The notes beneath the pieces are model-generated. The model was given only the letters and a program-made list of their open reading frames with translations, made no database searches and was not told the origin of the DNA. The translations under genes and the position numbers were made by a program. From Lachnospiraceae bacterium P6B14 (lineage in GTDB: Bacteria > Bacillota > Clostridia > Lachnospirales > Lachnospiraceae), in NCBI GenBank assembly GCA_000687695.1, contig JHWZ01000015.1, positions 1-64,000 of the forward strand: a stretch of 64,000 bases of DNA, written 5' to 3'. Shown here piece after piece: positions 43,577 through 52,510 of this stretch (positions within the stretch are counted from its first letter, which is position 1; each line of letters starts with the position of its first letter).

Positions 43577-44692
43577 TTACCTCCTCATGTTTTTGTGTTT
43601 CCGGGAAAGCTGACCGCATGCTGCATCGATCTCACTTCCCATCTCCCTTCTTATAGTAACATTTATTCGATTTTTTTCAAGTATTTTTTGAAATCTTTGT
43701 ATATCTTTATCAGCGGATCTGGCATGCTCCCGTTCCTTCACCTCATTTAACGGGATCAGGTTGATATGCGTCGGCATGCCGTTTTTCTGCAGTTTTTTGC
43801 ATCTGTCTACAAGCTCCCCGGCACACTCCTCGCTGTCATTTACCCCTTTTATCATCGAGTACTCAAAAGTTACTCTTCTTCCTGTTTTTTTGAAAAATAC
43901 CAAGCACGCGTTAAAAACATCCTCCATCGGATACGCCTTAGCAACCGGCATGATTCTCCGTCTGATCTCATCATTCGGAGCATGCAGACTCAATGCCAAA
44001 GTGATCGGCAGTCCCTCATCCGCCAGTCTTAGTATCCCATCCGGCAGTCCGCAGGTCGATATGGTTACATGTCTTGCGCTCAAGTTCCTGCCGTTCTCGT
44101 CCGTAAGCAACCTTACAAAGCCCATCACATTATCATAATTATCAAACGGCTCTCCCATGCCCATGATGATAATACTGTTTATATGTCCTTTTCCATCTGC
44201 CGCCTTAACCTCAGATCCCGGCTGCTCATCTCTATCCGCATTCGGACTTTTTTGATATTGCTCTCTCTCGATATCATAAACCTGCGATAGCATCTCATCC
44301 GGCGTCAGGTTTCTCACCAGTCCATCCATGGTAGACGCACAGAAACTGCACCCCATCCTGCATCCGACCTGCGATGACACACACACGCTGTCGCCATGCT
44401 TGTATCGCATCCATACACTTTCTATCGTCTCACCATCCGGCAGCTCAAATAAAAACTTCGCCGTAGACCCGTCAGCCGCCTGCTGCTTTTTCAGTACAGT
44501 CAGCGGATCGAGTACATACTCGCTCGCGAGCTTCTCCCGAAACCCCGCAGGGAGATTACTCATCTGCTCGTAGGTACTCACTCGTTTCACATGCACCCAC
44601 TCATATAGCTGCTTCGCCCGAAACGGCTTTTCTCCCATATTGATCACTAAATCCTCAAGCATGGGTTTGTTATATTCACGCAATCTTTTCAT
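43577..44692 (-). CDS. rlmN: Dual-specificity 23S rRNA/tRNA methyltransferase RlmN
   Basis: Radical SAM enzyme that makes 2-methyladenosine at A2503 of 23S rRNA and A37 of tRNAs. The iron-sulfur motif is CRMGCSFC within QVGCRMGCSFCAST; MGMGEPFDNYDNV, STCGLPDGI and SLHAPNDEIRRRIMP are also standard, and Cys near the end (DAACGQL) is the methyl-carrying residue. The ATG at 44692 is chosen (GGGAG site); earlier ATGs at 44737 and nearby lie in a palindrome without a ribosome binding site. 371 residues. PP2C follows directly. Confidence 0.96.
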   Translation of the reverse strand: MKRLREYNKPMLEDLVINMGEKPFRAKQLYEWVHVKRVSTYEQMSNLPAGFREKLASEYVLDPLTVLKKQQAADGSTAKFLFELPDGETIESVWMRYKHGDSVCVSSQVGCRMGCSFCASTMDGLVRNLTPDEMLSQVYDIEREQYQKSPNADRDEQPGSEVKAADGKGHINSIIIMGMGEPFDNYDNVMGFVRLLTDENGRNLSARHVTISTCGLPDGILRLADEGLPITLALSLHAPNDEIRRRIMPVAKAYPMEDVFNACLVFFKKTGRRVTFEYSMIKGVNDSEECAGELVDRCKKLQKNGMPTHINLIPLNEVKEREHARSADKDIQRFQKILEKNRINVTIRREMGSEIDAACGQLSRKHKNMRR

Positions 44693-44711
44693 GTCCACTC
44701 CCTGCGCAGTC

Positions 44712-44839
44712 ATATGTCTGTTTATCTGTGGGGGCACGCTTGCGCTTTTTTATCATACGTCACGTTGTGCGCGTGTAAAATACACACGCTGCGCAACGAC
44801 GTATGATACACATCCCCCACAGTTATAAATCAGACATAT
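44712..44839. repeat. Long palindrome upstream of rlmN
   Basis: ATATGTCTG at 44712 is matched by CAGACATAT ending at 44839. Nested arms include GTGGGGG/CCCCCAC, ATCATACGTC/GACGTATGAT and GCGCGTGT/ACACACGC around an AAAAT loop. The element ends about 20 bp before the rlmN start. Confidence 0.8.
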
Positions 44840-44887
44840 ATCCTGCGCTTAGTCTGTCACCGGCAAGCTTTCACCAGATATCCGGAT

Positions 44888-45028
44888 GTGAGCATGTGTC
44901 CATAAATAACCAGCGAGGGATGTGTCGCGAACGCCGGTGCGTAGGCAGCGTATTTTGCTGCCATGCACCGCTGCGTTCGGGAAAAAAGCGAAAGCGTGCC
45001 CTCGCGGTTTTATGGAGCACATGCTCAC
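44888..45028. repeat. Long palindrome at the rsmB stop codon
   Basis: GTGAGCATGTG (44888-44898) and CACATGCTCAC (45018-45028) flank nested arms (CGAGGG/CCCTCG, CGAACGC/GCGTTCG, GGTGC/GCACC, GGCAGC/GCTGCC). The outer arm includes the first base of the rsmB stop triplet. It may double as a terminator or mRNA 3' stabiliser. Confidence 0.8.
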
Positions 45029-46347
45029 TACTTGAGTTTTCGAAAGCGGGCAACAAAAAAACCATCCATCTGCTGTATCCCCGGCAGTATCTGCAACCGC
45101 CCCCTCGACGTCTGCATACTGATCAACGACCCCGGCAGATACGCATTAAGGCTTTCCGGTGTGAGCCCCAGCTCATCCTCGATCCACTGCGCATTCTGCT
45201 CATTCTCCTTCGGATGTATCGTACATGTACTGTAGATCAGAACCCCTCCGGGCTTAAGCATTGTAACCGACGCAGATACTATATCCCGCTGGATCTTAAC
45301 AAGTTCATCAACCACCGTCGGCGAACGAAACCTAAGCTCAGGCTTGCGTCCGATGATACCGTAGCCCGAGCACGGCACATCGCAAAGAACGATATCCGCC
45401 TTCTCCTTCCATGTCGGATCCGGTTCTCTGCCGTCCCACAACTTCACCTCGGCATTAACAAATCTCATGCGCCTTATATTCTCACGTATCCTCGAAAGCT
45501 TTCTCTCACTGAGATCACGAATGCTTACCACACCCGTTCCATCGATACACATCAGAGCATGTATCGCCTTTCCACCGGGTGCGCCGCAGACATCCACAAC
45601 CTGGTTCCCCGGCTTGATCCCCGCCACGGTCACGGGAAGCTGTGATCCCTCGTCCTGAACGTAAAAGAATCCCTCATCGTAACCCGGCAACGCTGTCACA
45701 TCCGGACAATCACGGACTATCAGCGTATCCTTCATGTATCGTCCCTGCTCATAGGGACAGGTTAACATCTGAGCATATTCATCGGGATCGATCTTGTTCG
45801 CATCTATGTGAAGAGTGATCTCTCCCTGTCTTTCAAAAAAAGATCTCGCCATCTTCGCAGTGGTTTTCTTTCCAAAGCCTGCCACAAGCACATCCCAAAG
45901 ATCTTTCGGTATGGCGTATTTTTCATGCGGTTCCAACCTCTTCCACGGATCGAGCATCGGAGGCTCCTCAAGCTCTCTTACATAGCCTCTCATAACGGCA
46001 TTGATAAAACCGCGCTTACCTTCTTCCCGGGACAACGATTGGATCTCATCACAAGCCGCATACGCCGGGATCGAATCCATGAACTCCAGCTCATAAAACC
46101 CCATCCTGAGCAGCGTCCTGACATCCACATCCATCTTTCTGACCGGCCGGTCAGAAAACCTTCTTATCATGGCATCCAGTAAAACAGTCCTCTCGATGGT
46201 ACCGTAGGCCTCCCTTTTGACAGCTGCGGCGTCTTTTTTGGACAGACCTTCCCTCTCAACGATCTCATGAAAAACGGCATCACTGTGCTCGCCCTTTTCC
46301 ATGACCCTAAGTACTAACTCAAAAATCTGCTCTCTAGTATTACCCAT
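45028..46347 (-). CDS. rsmB: 16S rRNA (cytosine967-C5)-methyltransferase
   Basis: RsmB methylates C967 of 16S rRNA. An N-terminal NusB-like helical domain (about 1-140) is followed by the Rossmann methyltransferase domain with QDEGSQLPVTVAGIKPGNQVVDVCGAPGGKAIH (key DVCGAPGGK), DVPCSGYGIIGRKPE with the catalytic TC-PC cysteine, and YSTCTIHPKENE. 439 residues. The start follows GGAGGAAGTATAA. It lies in the fmt-rsmB-rlmN order; the gaps on both sides hold palindromic repeats. Confidence 0.95.
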   Translation of the reverse strand: MGNTREQIFELVLRVMEKGEHSDAVFHEIVEREGLSKKDAAAVKREAYGTIERTVLLDAMIRRFSDRPVRKMDVDVRTLLRMGFYELEFMDSIPAYAACDEIQSLSREEGKRGFINAVMRGYVRELEEPPMLDPWKRLEPHEKYAIPKDLWDVLVAGFGKKTTAKMARSFFERQGEITLHIDANKIDPDEYAQMLTCPYEQGRYMKDTLIVRDCPDVTALPGYDEGFFYVQDEGSQLPVTVAGIKPGNQVVDVCGAPGGKAIHALMCIDGTGVVSIRDLSERKLSRIRENIRRMRFVNAEVKLWDGREPDPTWKEKADIVLCDVPCSGYGIIGRKPELRFRSPTVVDELVKIQRDIVSASVTMLKPGGVLIYSTCTIHPKENEQNAQWIEDELGLTPESLNAYLPGSLISMQTSRGRLQILPGIQQMDGFFVARFRKLK

Positions 46348-46363
46348 TTATACTTCCTCCAAG

Positions 46364-46435
46364 GAAAGTCTTATGCGCACCGCGAAGAGACTTGATCGCT
46401 GATCCCGTCTCTGAGCGGAAGCATAATACTTTTCG
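46364..46435 (-). repeat. Dispersed palindromic repeat, copy 3
   Basis: Arms GAAAGTCTTATGC and GCATAATACTTTTC with inner GAAGAGAC/GTCTCTGAGC. In the same orientation as copy 2 (29436-29515), sharing TATGCGC, CGAAGAGACTT, GTCTCTGA, CGGAAGCATAATACTTTTCG. It fills the gap between fmt and rsmB up to the rsmB ribosome binding site. Confidence 0.8.
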
Positions 46436-46441
46436 ACGGAA

Positions 46442-47377
46442 TTAACTAAAACACTTTTCGCCGGTCTGAAGTCTGTTACCATTAAGGAAGCTCGCCGCGT
46501 CCATCCTCTTTTTCCCTTCAGGCTGCACTTCGAGAAACTGAAGCTGCCCCTTTCCTGTCTGCACCGTAAAACTCTTTTTATTCACGCCTGAGACAGTCCC
46601 GGGTTCATACTCACTGTCCTCGGGTATCACCGCTGCCTTCCATAGCTTCAACGTTTTTCCTTTAAAATCACAGTAAACATTCGGCCAGTTGCTTAAGCCT
46701 CGCACGTATCGCTCTATGCGAACAGCCTCCCACGAAAAATCGATCCTGCCGAGTTCCTTTGTAAGGAGCTTCGCGTAAGTCGACTCCGAATCATCCTGCT
46801 TTTTCGGCCGGATCGAACCATCCTCTATGCCGTCAAGTGTCTCAAGCAAAAGCTCTCTGCCCAGCGGAGCGAGCTTGTTAAAAAGACTCTCATCCGTCTC
46901 ATCAGGCTCTATCGTGACCTTTTTCTTTAAAAGCATATCGCCGGTGTCCAGACCCTCATCCATCTGCATGGTCGTGATACCGGTAACGGTATCTCCTGTG
47001 ATGATCGCCCACTGCATCGGAGCAGCACCACGCCATCTGGGTAATAGCGACGCATGCACATTCACGCAACCGTATTTCGGCATCGTGAGAATCTCCTTCG
47101 GCAGTATCTGACCGAAAGCGATAACTACGATCACATCACACGGGATATTTTTTAACTCATCTATAAACTCTTTTTCTTTAACACGGGCAGGTGTATAGAC
47201 CGGGATATCATGCTCTAATGCGCACTGCTTTACAGGCGTGTAGGTGAGCTTTCCACTCCTGCCTCTCGCCTTGTCAGGCTGCGTGATCACCGCTGTGACC
47301 TCGTGCTTATCTGAGCTTATGAGCCCCTCTAAAACCGGAATGGAAAAATCCGGTGTCCCCATAAATACTACCTGCAT
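46442..47377 (-). CDS. fmt: Methionyl-tRNA formyltransferase
   Basis: Formylates Met-tRNAi with 10-formyl-THF so that translation can start with fMet. MQVVFMGTPDFSIPVLEGL at the start, NVHASLLPRWRGAAPMQWAII with the catalytic N-H-D set, and TTMQMDEGLDTGDML are diagnostic; a C-terminal OB-like domain follows. 311 residues. The ATG at 47377 has GGAGGATTTTTG; a TTG one codon earlier is less likely. It follows def by about 30 bp in the usual order. Confidence 0.97.
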   Translation of the reverse strand: MQVVFMGTPDFSIPVLEGLISSDKHEVTAVITQPDKARGRSGKLTYTPVKQCALEHDIPVYTPARVKEKEFIDELKNIPCDVIVVIAFGQILPKEILTMPKYGCVNVHASLLPRWRGAAPMQWAIITGDTVTGITTMQMDEGLDTGDMLLKKKVTIEPDETDESLFNKLAPLGRELLLETLDGIEDGSIRPKKQDDSESTYAKLLTKELGRIDFSWEAVRIERYVRGLSNWPNVYCDFKGKTLKLWKAAVIPEDSEYEPGTVSGVNKKSFTVQTGKGQLQFLEVQPEGKKRMDAASFLNGNRLQTGEKCFS

Positions 47378-47406
47378 CAAAAATCCTCCATACTAAACCG
47401 GAATGA

Positions 47407-47913
47407 TCACTGGAGTCCCTCTCGCTCCATGATCTCCTTCACTTCATCATTGTCATAAAGAATACCATCCTCTGCATTCTCTACGTACATATGGCCATCG
47501 AGATGATCGATCTCATGTATCAGTGCTCTGGCAAGTAACTCCTCTCCCTCGATCTCGATCTCATTCATCTCTGAATCAAGACATCTCACCTTAACATAAT
47601 TCGGTCTGGTAACGATACCTGCCTTTTCCGGCACACTAAGACATCCCTCAAAACCTCTCTGCTCACCTGAGGTCTCGACTACGGTCGGGTTGATCATAAC
47701 GATAGGATTCGAACGGTCTTCCGTGATATCCACCACCGCGATCCTTTTCAGTATCCCTACCTGAGGCGCCGCGAGTCCTACACCGTCAGCATCATACATA
47801 GTATCCATCATATCCATGATCAGCGTACGAAGCTTGTCTGTCATCTCCTTTACAGGCTTACACGGCTTCTCAAGCGCGCTGTCCGGATATATTCTTATGT
47901 TTCTGATTGCCAT
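47407..47913 (-). CDS. def: Peptide deformylase
   Basis: Removes the formyl group from nascent chains. The three deformylase motifs are GVGLAAPQVG, EGCLSVP (metal-binding Cys) and LIHEIDHLDG (HExxH metal site). 168 residues from the ATG at 47913, which has GGAGGAATAAA; an upstream ATG in frame is poorly placed. In the priA-def-fmt operon. Confidence 0.97.
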   Translation of the reverse strand: MAIRNIRIYPDSALEKPCKPVKEMTDKLRTLIMDMMDTMYDADGVGLAAPQVGILKRIAVVDITEDRSNPIVMINPTVVETSGEQRGFEGCLSVPEKAGIVTRPNYVKVRCLDSEMNEIEIEGEELLARALIHEIDHLDGHMYVENAEDGILYDNDEVKEIMEREGLQ

Positions 47914-47963
47914 TTTATTCCTCCGTTTCATGCTTTGTAAGCATAATTGATTACTTGGTATTT

Positions 47964-50204
47964 TTATGCAGGACTCCTGTGATATGTTATAAAGCAGTCC
48001 CTCATCAGCGGATCCTTGTCGGTCCGCTCATCTATCGTTTTTATCACTCTGTCAATATCGCCGGGGTCTTCGCTTTTTACAAAAAGACTCATCCTGTGGC
48101 GGTCCTTGATGAAGCTGAGCATATCAGGCGCGGGTCCTATCCGAACAGTCCCCTCGGATATAACCTCATCTATCATCGCCGACAGCTTCTCGGATAGCTT
48201 GTTCACGTGCTCATTGTTTTCTGACGATATCAGTATCTTTAACATCGACCTGTACGGCGGATACCCGGATACTCTTCGAAACGACATCTCCTGCGCGTAA
48301 AAATCGTCAGGATCATTGTTCTCAATCGACTTTATACAGTAGTTTTCAGGCTGGTAGGTCTGTATGACAAACTCTCCCGCGAGCTCATCCCTGCCGGCTC
48401 TGCCGCCCGCCTGCATCAAAAGGTCAAATGTCTGCTCGTGACTTCTGAAATCACTCATATGCATCGACAGATCCGCTGCTATCGCACCGACCAGAGTCAC
48501 CTTCGGAATATCATGTCCCTTGACTATCATCTGTGTACCTACGAGGATATCTGCCTGCTCTTTTCTGAACGGAGCTAAGACTCTCTCATGACCACCCTTC
48601 TGTTTGGTCGTATCAGCATCCATACGTAGCACTCTTGCAGTCGGAAACTCGTTTGCTATGATCTCACATACCTGCTCCGTCCCCATGCCAAAGGATGCAA
48701 TATAAGGCGATCCGCAGGACGGACAGGTTTTCGGCATCGGCTCTGTATGTCCGCAATAATGACAAACCAGATGCGGATTTTTCTTTCTTCCGTGCTCCGT
48801 CATCGACACATCACAATGTGAGCATTTTAACACATATCCGCAGCTTCTGCAAGAAACAAATCCCGCGTAACCTCTGCGGTTGATAAAGAGCATCGTCTGC
48901 TCGCCCTTACGTAGTCTGTCCTCTATTTTTTCTTTCAGTAACCTCGAAAATATCGAGTGATTTTTCGCTTTTAATTCTTCTCTGAGATCCACTACATGAA
49001 CTGTCGGAAGGCATGCCCCGGTGGCGCGTTCTCTCATCCTGAGAAGCTTGTATTTACCTTCTTGGGCGGCCTTATATGACTCAACGGATGGTGTCGCGCT
49101 GCCTAGTATCACGGACGCACCGCAGCGTTTTGCCCTTTCACGTGCCACCTCTCTGGCGTGATACGTAGGAGTTTTATCACTCTGATAGCTGCCGTCATGC
49201 TCCTCATCTATTATGATAAGACCCAGATTATCAAACGGCACAAACAATGCCGACCTCGGCCCCACCACGATATCCACCTCATGCTCCTTCGCACGCATGA
49301 ACTGATCATATCTCTCACCGGCACTCATACGCGAATGGAGCACCGTTACTCTGTCGTGAAAAAGCCTGGAGAATCTCTCCACGGTCTGATGCGTAAGCGC
49401 GATCTCCGGTATCAGCACTACGGCCTGTTTCCCGTCAGCGATCACACTTTTCAGGATTGACATATAAACCTCGGTCTTTCCCGAACCGGTCACGCCATAT
49501 AAAAGATAGGTGTTTTTTTCACCCTTCTCATAGTCCGATAAAAATGCTCCGACACACGTTTTTTGCTCGTCTGTAAGAGCTATCTCCCTGCCGGGATCAT
49601 CTAGAGAAATATCCTCGAGCTCATCCGGGCGTCTCTCAATACGTTCGCTTGTCACGGATATGATACCCGCCATTTTGAGCGAATCAATAACCGCCTTTGT
49701 AGCCTTATACCTCTCTCTGGCCACACGTGATGATAGTGTCCCGTCCTGAAGCATGCCTCTGATCAAACGTGCTTTGGCAACGTGGTGTTTTTCTTCTTCT
49801 TTTTCTGCTATCTTCTCGGCTTCTTCGGGCGAAATAACAAAATTAAGCCAGTGCTCCTCCACTGACTTAACTCGTTCCCGAATCGGCAAAACAGTCCTTA
49901 TCGCCTCGTTCATCGTAGAGCCGTAATGCTCCTTGATCCAGGCTGCCAGGGATAAAAGCTGTCCCTCGACAGGGACCTCTCCCTCCTGTATACTGATTAT
50001 CTCTTTAAGCTGATCCCACTTGCTCTCATTTTTCAGATCAACAACATAACCGGTTATCTGTCTGTCCCCGCGTCCGAAAGGGATCAGCACCGGTGTACCG
50101 GGCTGCACGCTGCCCTTAAGCCTGTCGGGGATCAAATAATCAAAGGTTCTGTCGAGAGCATCCACGGAGATATTTACAATAACCGAAGCGATATCTCCGC
50201 ACAT
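47964..50204 (-). CDS. priA: Primosomal replication protein N' (PriA helicase)
   Basis: PriA recognises stalled forks and reloads the replicative helicase. The N-terminal DNA-binding domain (VIVNISVDALDRTFDYLIPDRL) precedes a superfamily 2 helicase core with Walker A GVTGSGKTEVY, DEEHDGSYQSDKTPTYHARE, GSATPSVESY and the zinc-binding cysteines CRSCGYVLKCSHCD and CHYCGH..CPSCGS (eight Cys). 746 residues from the ATG at 50204 (GGGGG site); a TTG four codons earlier is less likely. First gene of the long minus-strand operon to rsgA. Confidence 0.96.
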   Translation of the reverse strand: MCGDIASVIVNISVDALDRTFDYLIPDRLKGSVQPGTPVLIPFGRGDRQITGYVVDLKNESKWDQLKEIISIQEGEVPVEGQLLSLAAWIKEHYGSTMNEAIRTVLPIRERVKSVEEHWLNFVISPEEAEKIAEKEEEKHHVAKARLIRGMLQDGTLSSRVARERYKATKAVIDSLKMAGIISVTSERIERRPDELEDISLDDPGREIALTDEQKTCVGAFLSDYEKGEKNTYLLYGVTGSGKTEVYMSILKSVIADGKQAVVLIPEIALTHQTVERFSRLFHDRVTVLHSRMSAGERYDQFMRAKEHEVDIVVGPRSALFVPFDNLGLIIIDEEHDGSYQSDKTPTYHAREVARERAKRCGASVILGSATPSVESYKAAQEGKYKLLRMRERATGACLPTVHVVDLREELKAKNHSIFSRLLKEKIEDRLRKGEQTMLFINRRGYAGFVSCRSCGYVLKCSHCDVSMTEHGRKKNPHLVCHYCGHTEPMPKTCPSCGSPYIASFGMGTEQVCEIIANEFPTARVLRMDADTTKQKGGHERVLAPFRKEQADILVGTQMIVKGHDIPKVTLVGAIAADLSMHMSDFRSHEQTFDLLMQAGGRAGRDELAGEFVIQTYQPENYCIKSIENNDPDDFYAQEMSFRRVSGYPPYRSMLKILISSENNEHVNKLSEKLSAMIDEVISEGTVRIGPAPDMLSFIKDRHRMSLFVKSEDPGDIDRVIKTIDERTDKDPLMRDCFITYHRSPA

Positions 50205-50229
50205 AGTTTCCCCCAAATAGTTTGATTAA

Positions 50230-50988
50230 TTATCCGTTTATTACGTCACTCATATCATAACGACCCGCGGGCTTTCCTGCCATATACTTAGCGGCAGCGA
50301 TCGCACCCTTGCCGAATACGGCTTTCGAGTAGGCACGATGAGAAAAGGTTATGACCTCATCACTTCCCGCAAATATCACATCGTGATCACCGACTATGGT
50401 ACCGCCACGAACCGCGGATATTCCTATCTCTTTGGAGTCTCTCTTCTCATGCTTGTCCGATCTGTCATACACATAGTGATAAGCACCGTCAGCCGCTTCA
50501 TTCACGGCGTCAGCCAGAGCCAGCGCAGTCCCGGACGGGGCATCCACCTTCTGGTTGTGATGCTTCTCTACTATCTCAATATCAAAGCCCTCAGCGCCAA
50601 AGACCTTTGTAGCGTCTTTAAGAAGCTTTAACAATACATTAATCCCCAGGCTCATATTTGCCGAACGAAGGATCGGCACTCTCTTTGCCGCATCCTCGAT
50701 ATCAGCCATCTGCTCGTCAGTATAGCCCGTAGTGCAAAGAACTGCCGCAATGGCTCTCTCCTCACAATAGTTAAGGATATCCGCAAGAGCATCCGGACGT
50801 GAAAAATCGATCACCACATCAGCGTCAATATCGCAATCAGCGATAGACTCAAATATCGGGTATTTCAGATCTCTGTTGGGTTTTACATCCACTCCTGCAA
50901 CTATCTCGACATCTTCATCTGCGTTCGAAAGGTCCGTGATCATGCGTCCCATGGCGCCGCAGCAACCGCACATAATAATCTTTGTCAT
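50230..50988 (-). CDS. dapB: 4-hydroxy-tetrahydrodipicolinate reductase
   Basis: Second dedicated enzyme of lysine and diaminopimelate synthesis, using NAD(P)H. MTKIIMCGCCGAMGRMI is the dinucleotide-binding start (GxxGxMG), EKHHNQKVDAPSGTAL carries the catalytic His and Lys, and HDVIFAGSDEVITFSHRA follows. 252 residues from the ATG at 50988 with AGGGGGATAAG. dapA ends 10 bp upstream, so the two form a pair; the gap to priA is 25 bp. Confidence 0.97.
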   Translation of the reverse strand: MTKIIMCGCCGAMGRMITDLSNADEDVEIVAGVDVKPNRDLKYPIFESIADCDIDADVVIDFSRPDALADILNYCEERAIAAVLCTTGYTDEQMADIEDAAKRVPILRSANMSLGINVLLKLLKDATKVFGAEGFDIEIVEKHHNQKVDAPSGTALALADAVNEAADGAYHYVYDRSDKHEKRDSKEIGISAVRGGTIVGDHDVIFAGSDEVITFSHRAYSKAVFGKGAIAAAKYMAGKPAGRYDMSDVING

Positions 50989-50998
50989 CTTATCCCCC

Positions 50999-51892
50999 TC
51001 AACACTTAACATCTATACCAACTTTTTTCATTTCCTCACGAAGCATATCCGCATGTGATTTCTCCATCTCGGTCAGAGGCAAACGAAGCGGTCCGACCTC
51101 CATACCCATGATGTTCATAGCCTTCTTCACGGGGATGGGATTAACCTCGCAGAACAGCGCTTTGATCAGGTGATAATACTTAAGCTGTGCCTTTGCGCCG
51201 GTAGCAAAATCGCCATCCAAACATGCCTTAACCATATCATGTGTTTCCTTCGGAAGGATATTTGAAAGAACGGAAATAACGCCCTTTCCTCCTACTGACA
51301 TGATCGGCACCGTGATATCATCATTTCCCGAATACACATCCACTCCGCCATCAGACATTGAAAGAACCTTTACAGTCTCGGCAAGATCGCCCGTTGCATC
51401 CTTTACGGCGACGATGTTATCTACGCTTTTCCAAAGATCAACAACTGTTTCAGCCTCGATCTTTACTCCGGTACGTCCCGGAATATTGTAAAGAATAACA
51501 GGAAGCTTTGCAGCCTCGGCAATAGCGGTAAAGTGACCCTTAAGTCCACTCTGGGTAGCCTTGTTATAATACGGGGTCACAACAAGAAGCGCGTCAGCGC
51601 CCGCATCAACAGCCTCGGTTGAAAGCTGGATGGCAGTCTGGGTTGAGTTTGATCCGGTTCCGGCGATCACGGGGATACGGCCATTGACCTTGTCGCAGGT
51701 AAACCTGATGGCATCCATATGCTCCTTCTCGGAAAGAGTAGACGCCTCACCCGTAGTACCGCAGATGATTATCGAATTGGTTCCACCCTTGATCTGGAAC
51801 TCCAGTATTTCTTCAAGCTTATCGTAGTTTACACTCCCATCAGCATTCATCGGTGTAACGAGTGCCACACCTGCTCCCTCAAAAATAGACAT
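50999..51892 (-). CDS. dapA: 4-hydroxy-tetrahydrodipicolinate synthase
   Basis: Condenses pyruvate with aspartate semialdehyde. TIM barrel of about 297 residues: GAGVALVTPMNADGSVN, IICGTTGEASTLSEKEH, GTGSNSTQTAI, VVTPYYNKATQSG, ILYNIPGRTGVKI (catalytic Tyr), AVKDATGDL (Schiff-base Lys) and VYSGNDD. ATG at 51892 follows AAAGGAATTGCGT. No lysine riboswitch is visible in the 40 bp upstream. Confidence 0.97.
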   Translation of the reverse strand: MSIFEGAGVALVTPMNADGSVNYDKLEEILEFQIKGGTNSIIICGTTGEASTLSEKEHMDAIRFTCDKVNGRIPVIAGTGSNSTQTAIQLSTEAVDAGADALLVVTPYYNKATQSGLKGHFTAIAEAAKLPVILYNIPGRTGVKIEAETVVDLWKSVDNIVAVKDATGDLAETVKVLSMSDGGVDVYSGNDDITVPIMSVGGKGVISVLSNILPKETHDMVKACLDGDFATGAKAQLKYYHLIKALFCEVNPIPVKKAMNIMGMEVGPLRLPLTEMEKSHADMLREEMKKVGIDVKC

Positions 51893-51932
51893 ACGCAATT
51901 CCTTTCCGCCATTCGGCCATATAATAAAACTG

Positions 51933-52430
51933 TCAGACTGTCTCGTCCTTTTTCAACTCTATCTCACTTATCACATTAAAATAAGGTGTCAGTTCCTCAG
52001 GTAGTATAGTCCCGGTCACATACAGCTTTCTGTAGTCACCCTCCATGGTAAGCAGTTCCTTGATATGCTCCACTTCGAGTATTCCCAGATCCAGGACACC
52101 GAGCAACTCATCAAGCACGATGATGTTACTCTCACCGGTCTCTATGACCTTTCTGGCAAAATGAACGCCATTTAAGATGTTCTGTTTTTCCTCTTCCTTC
52201 TCCTCGATAGACAGGTCGCGATAAAAACTCTCCGACTTGTCAAAACGGAAAAACTGGACCTCCGGCTCAAGCCTCTCCAAAAGCCTGAAATCGTCACCGG
52301 CTTTCCCCTTCAAAAACTGGATGATCGTCACACGTTCTCCTTCGCTTACATCGCGAAGCGCCTGTCCGAGGGCAGCTGAGGTTTTACCCTTTCCTCTGCC
52401 GTAGAAGGCATGTATGATCTTCGTTTCCAT
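51933..52430 (-). CDS. Cob(I)yrinic acid a,c-diamide adenosyltransferase (CobO/BtuR-like)
   Basis: A P-loop protein of about 165 residues that fits corrinoid adenosyltransferases of the CobO/BtuR group: AFYGRGKGKTSAALGQALR at the start (Walker A GRGKGKTS), IIQFLKG, and IIVLDELLGVLDLGIL (Walker B). These attach the adenosyl group to cobalt of corrinoids. No other cobalamin genes are nearby, so it may serve salvage. The ATG at 52430 gives the family start; the frame extends 44 codons upstream over the HAD gene, but with no better site. Confidence 0.85.
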   Translation of the reverse strand: METKIIHAFYGRGKGKTSAALGQALRDVSEGERVTIIQFLKGKAGDDFRLLERLEPEVQFFRFDKSESFYRDLSIEEKEEEKQNILNGVHFARKVIETGESNIIVLDELLGVLDLGILEVEHIKELLTMEGDYRKLYVTGTILPEELTPYFNVISEIELKKDETV

Positions 52431-52510
52431 CAGTGTTTGCTTCCTTTCCTTATGGTTTTCATTCTCCTCGTTACCACCCATATACACTGAAATCTTATTA
52501 TAACACAGGT

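Noticed and set aside
44803-45645. 280-residue plus-strand frame
   Set aside because: It starts in the palindrome and reads the antisense of rsmB; no plausible start site or domain.
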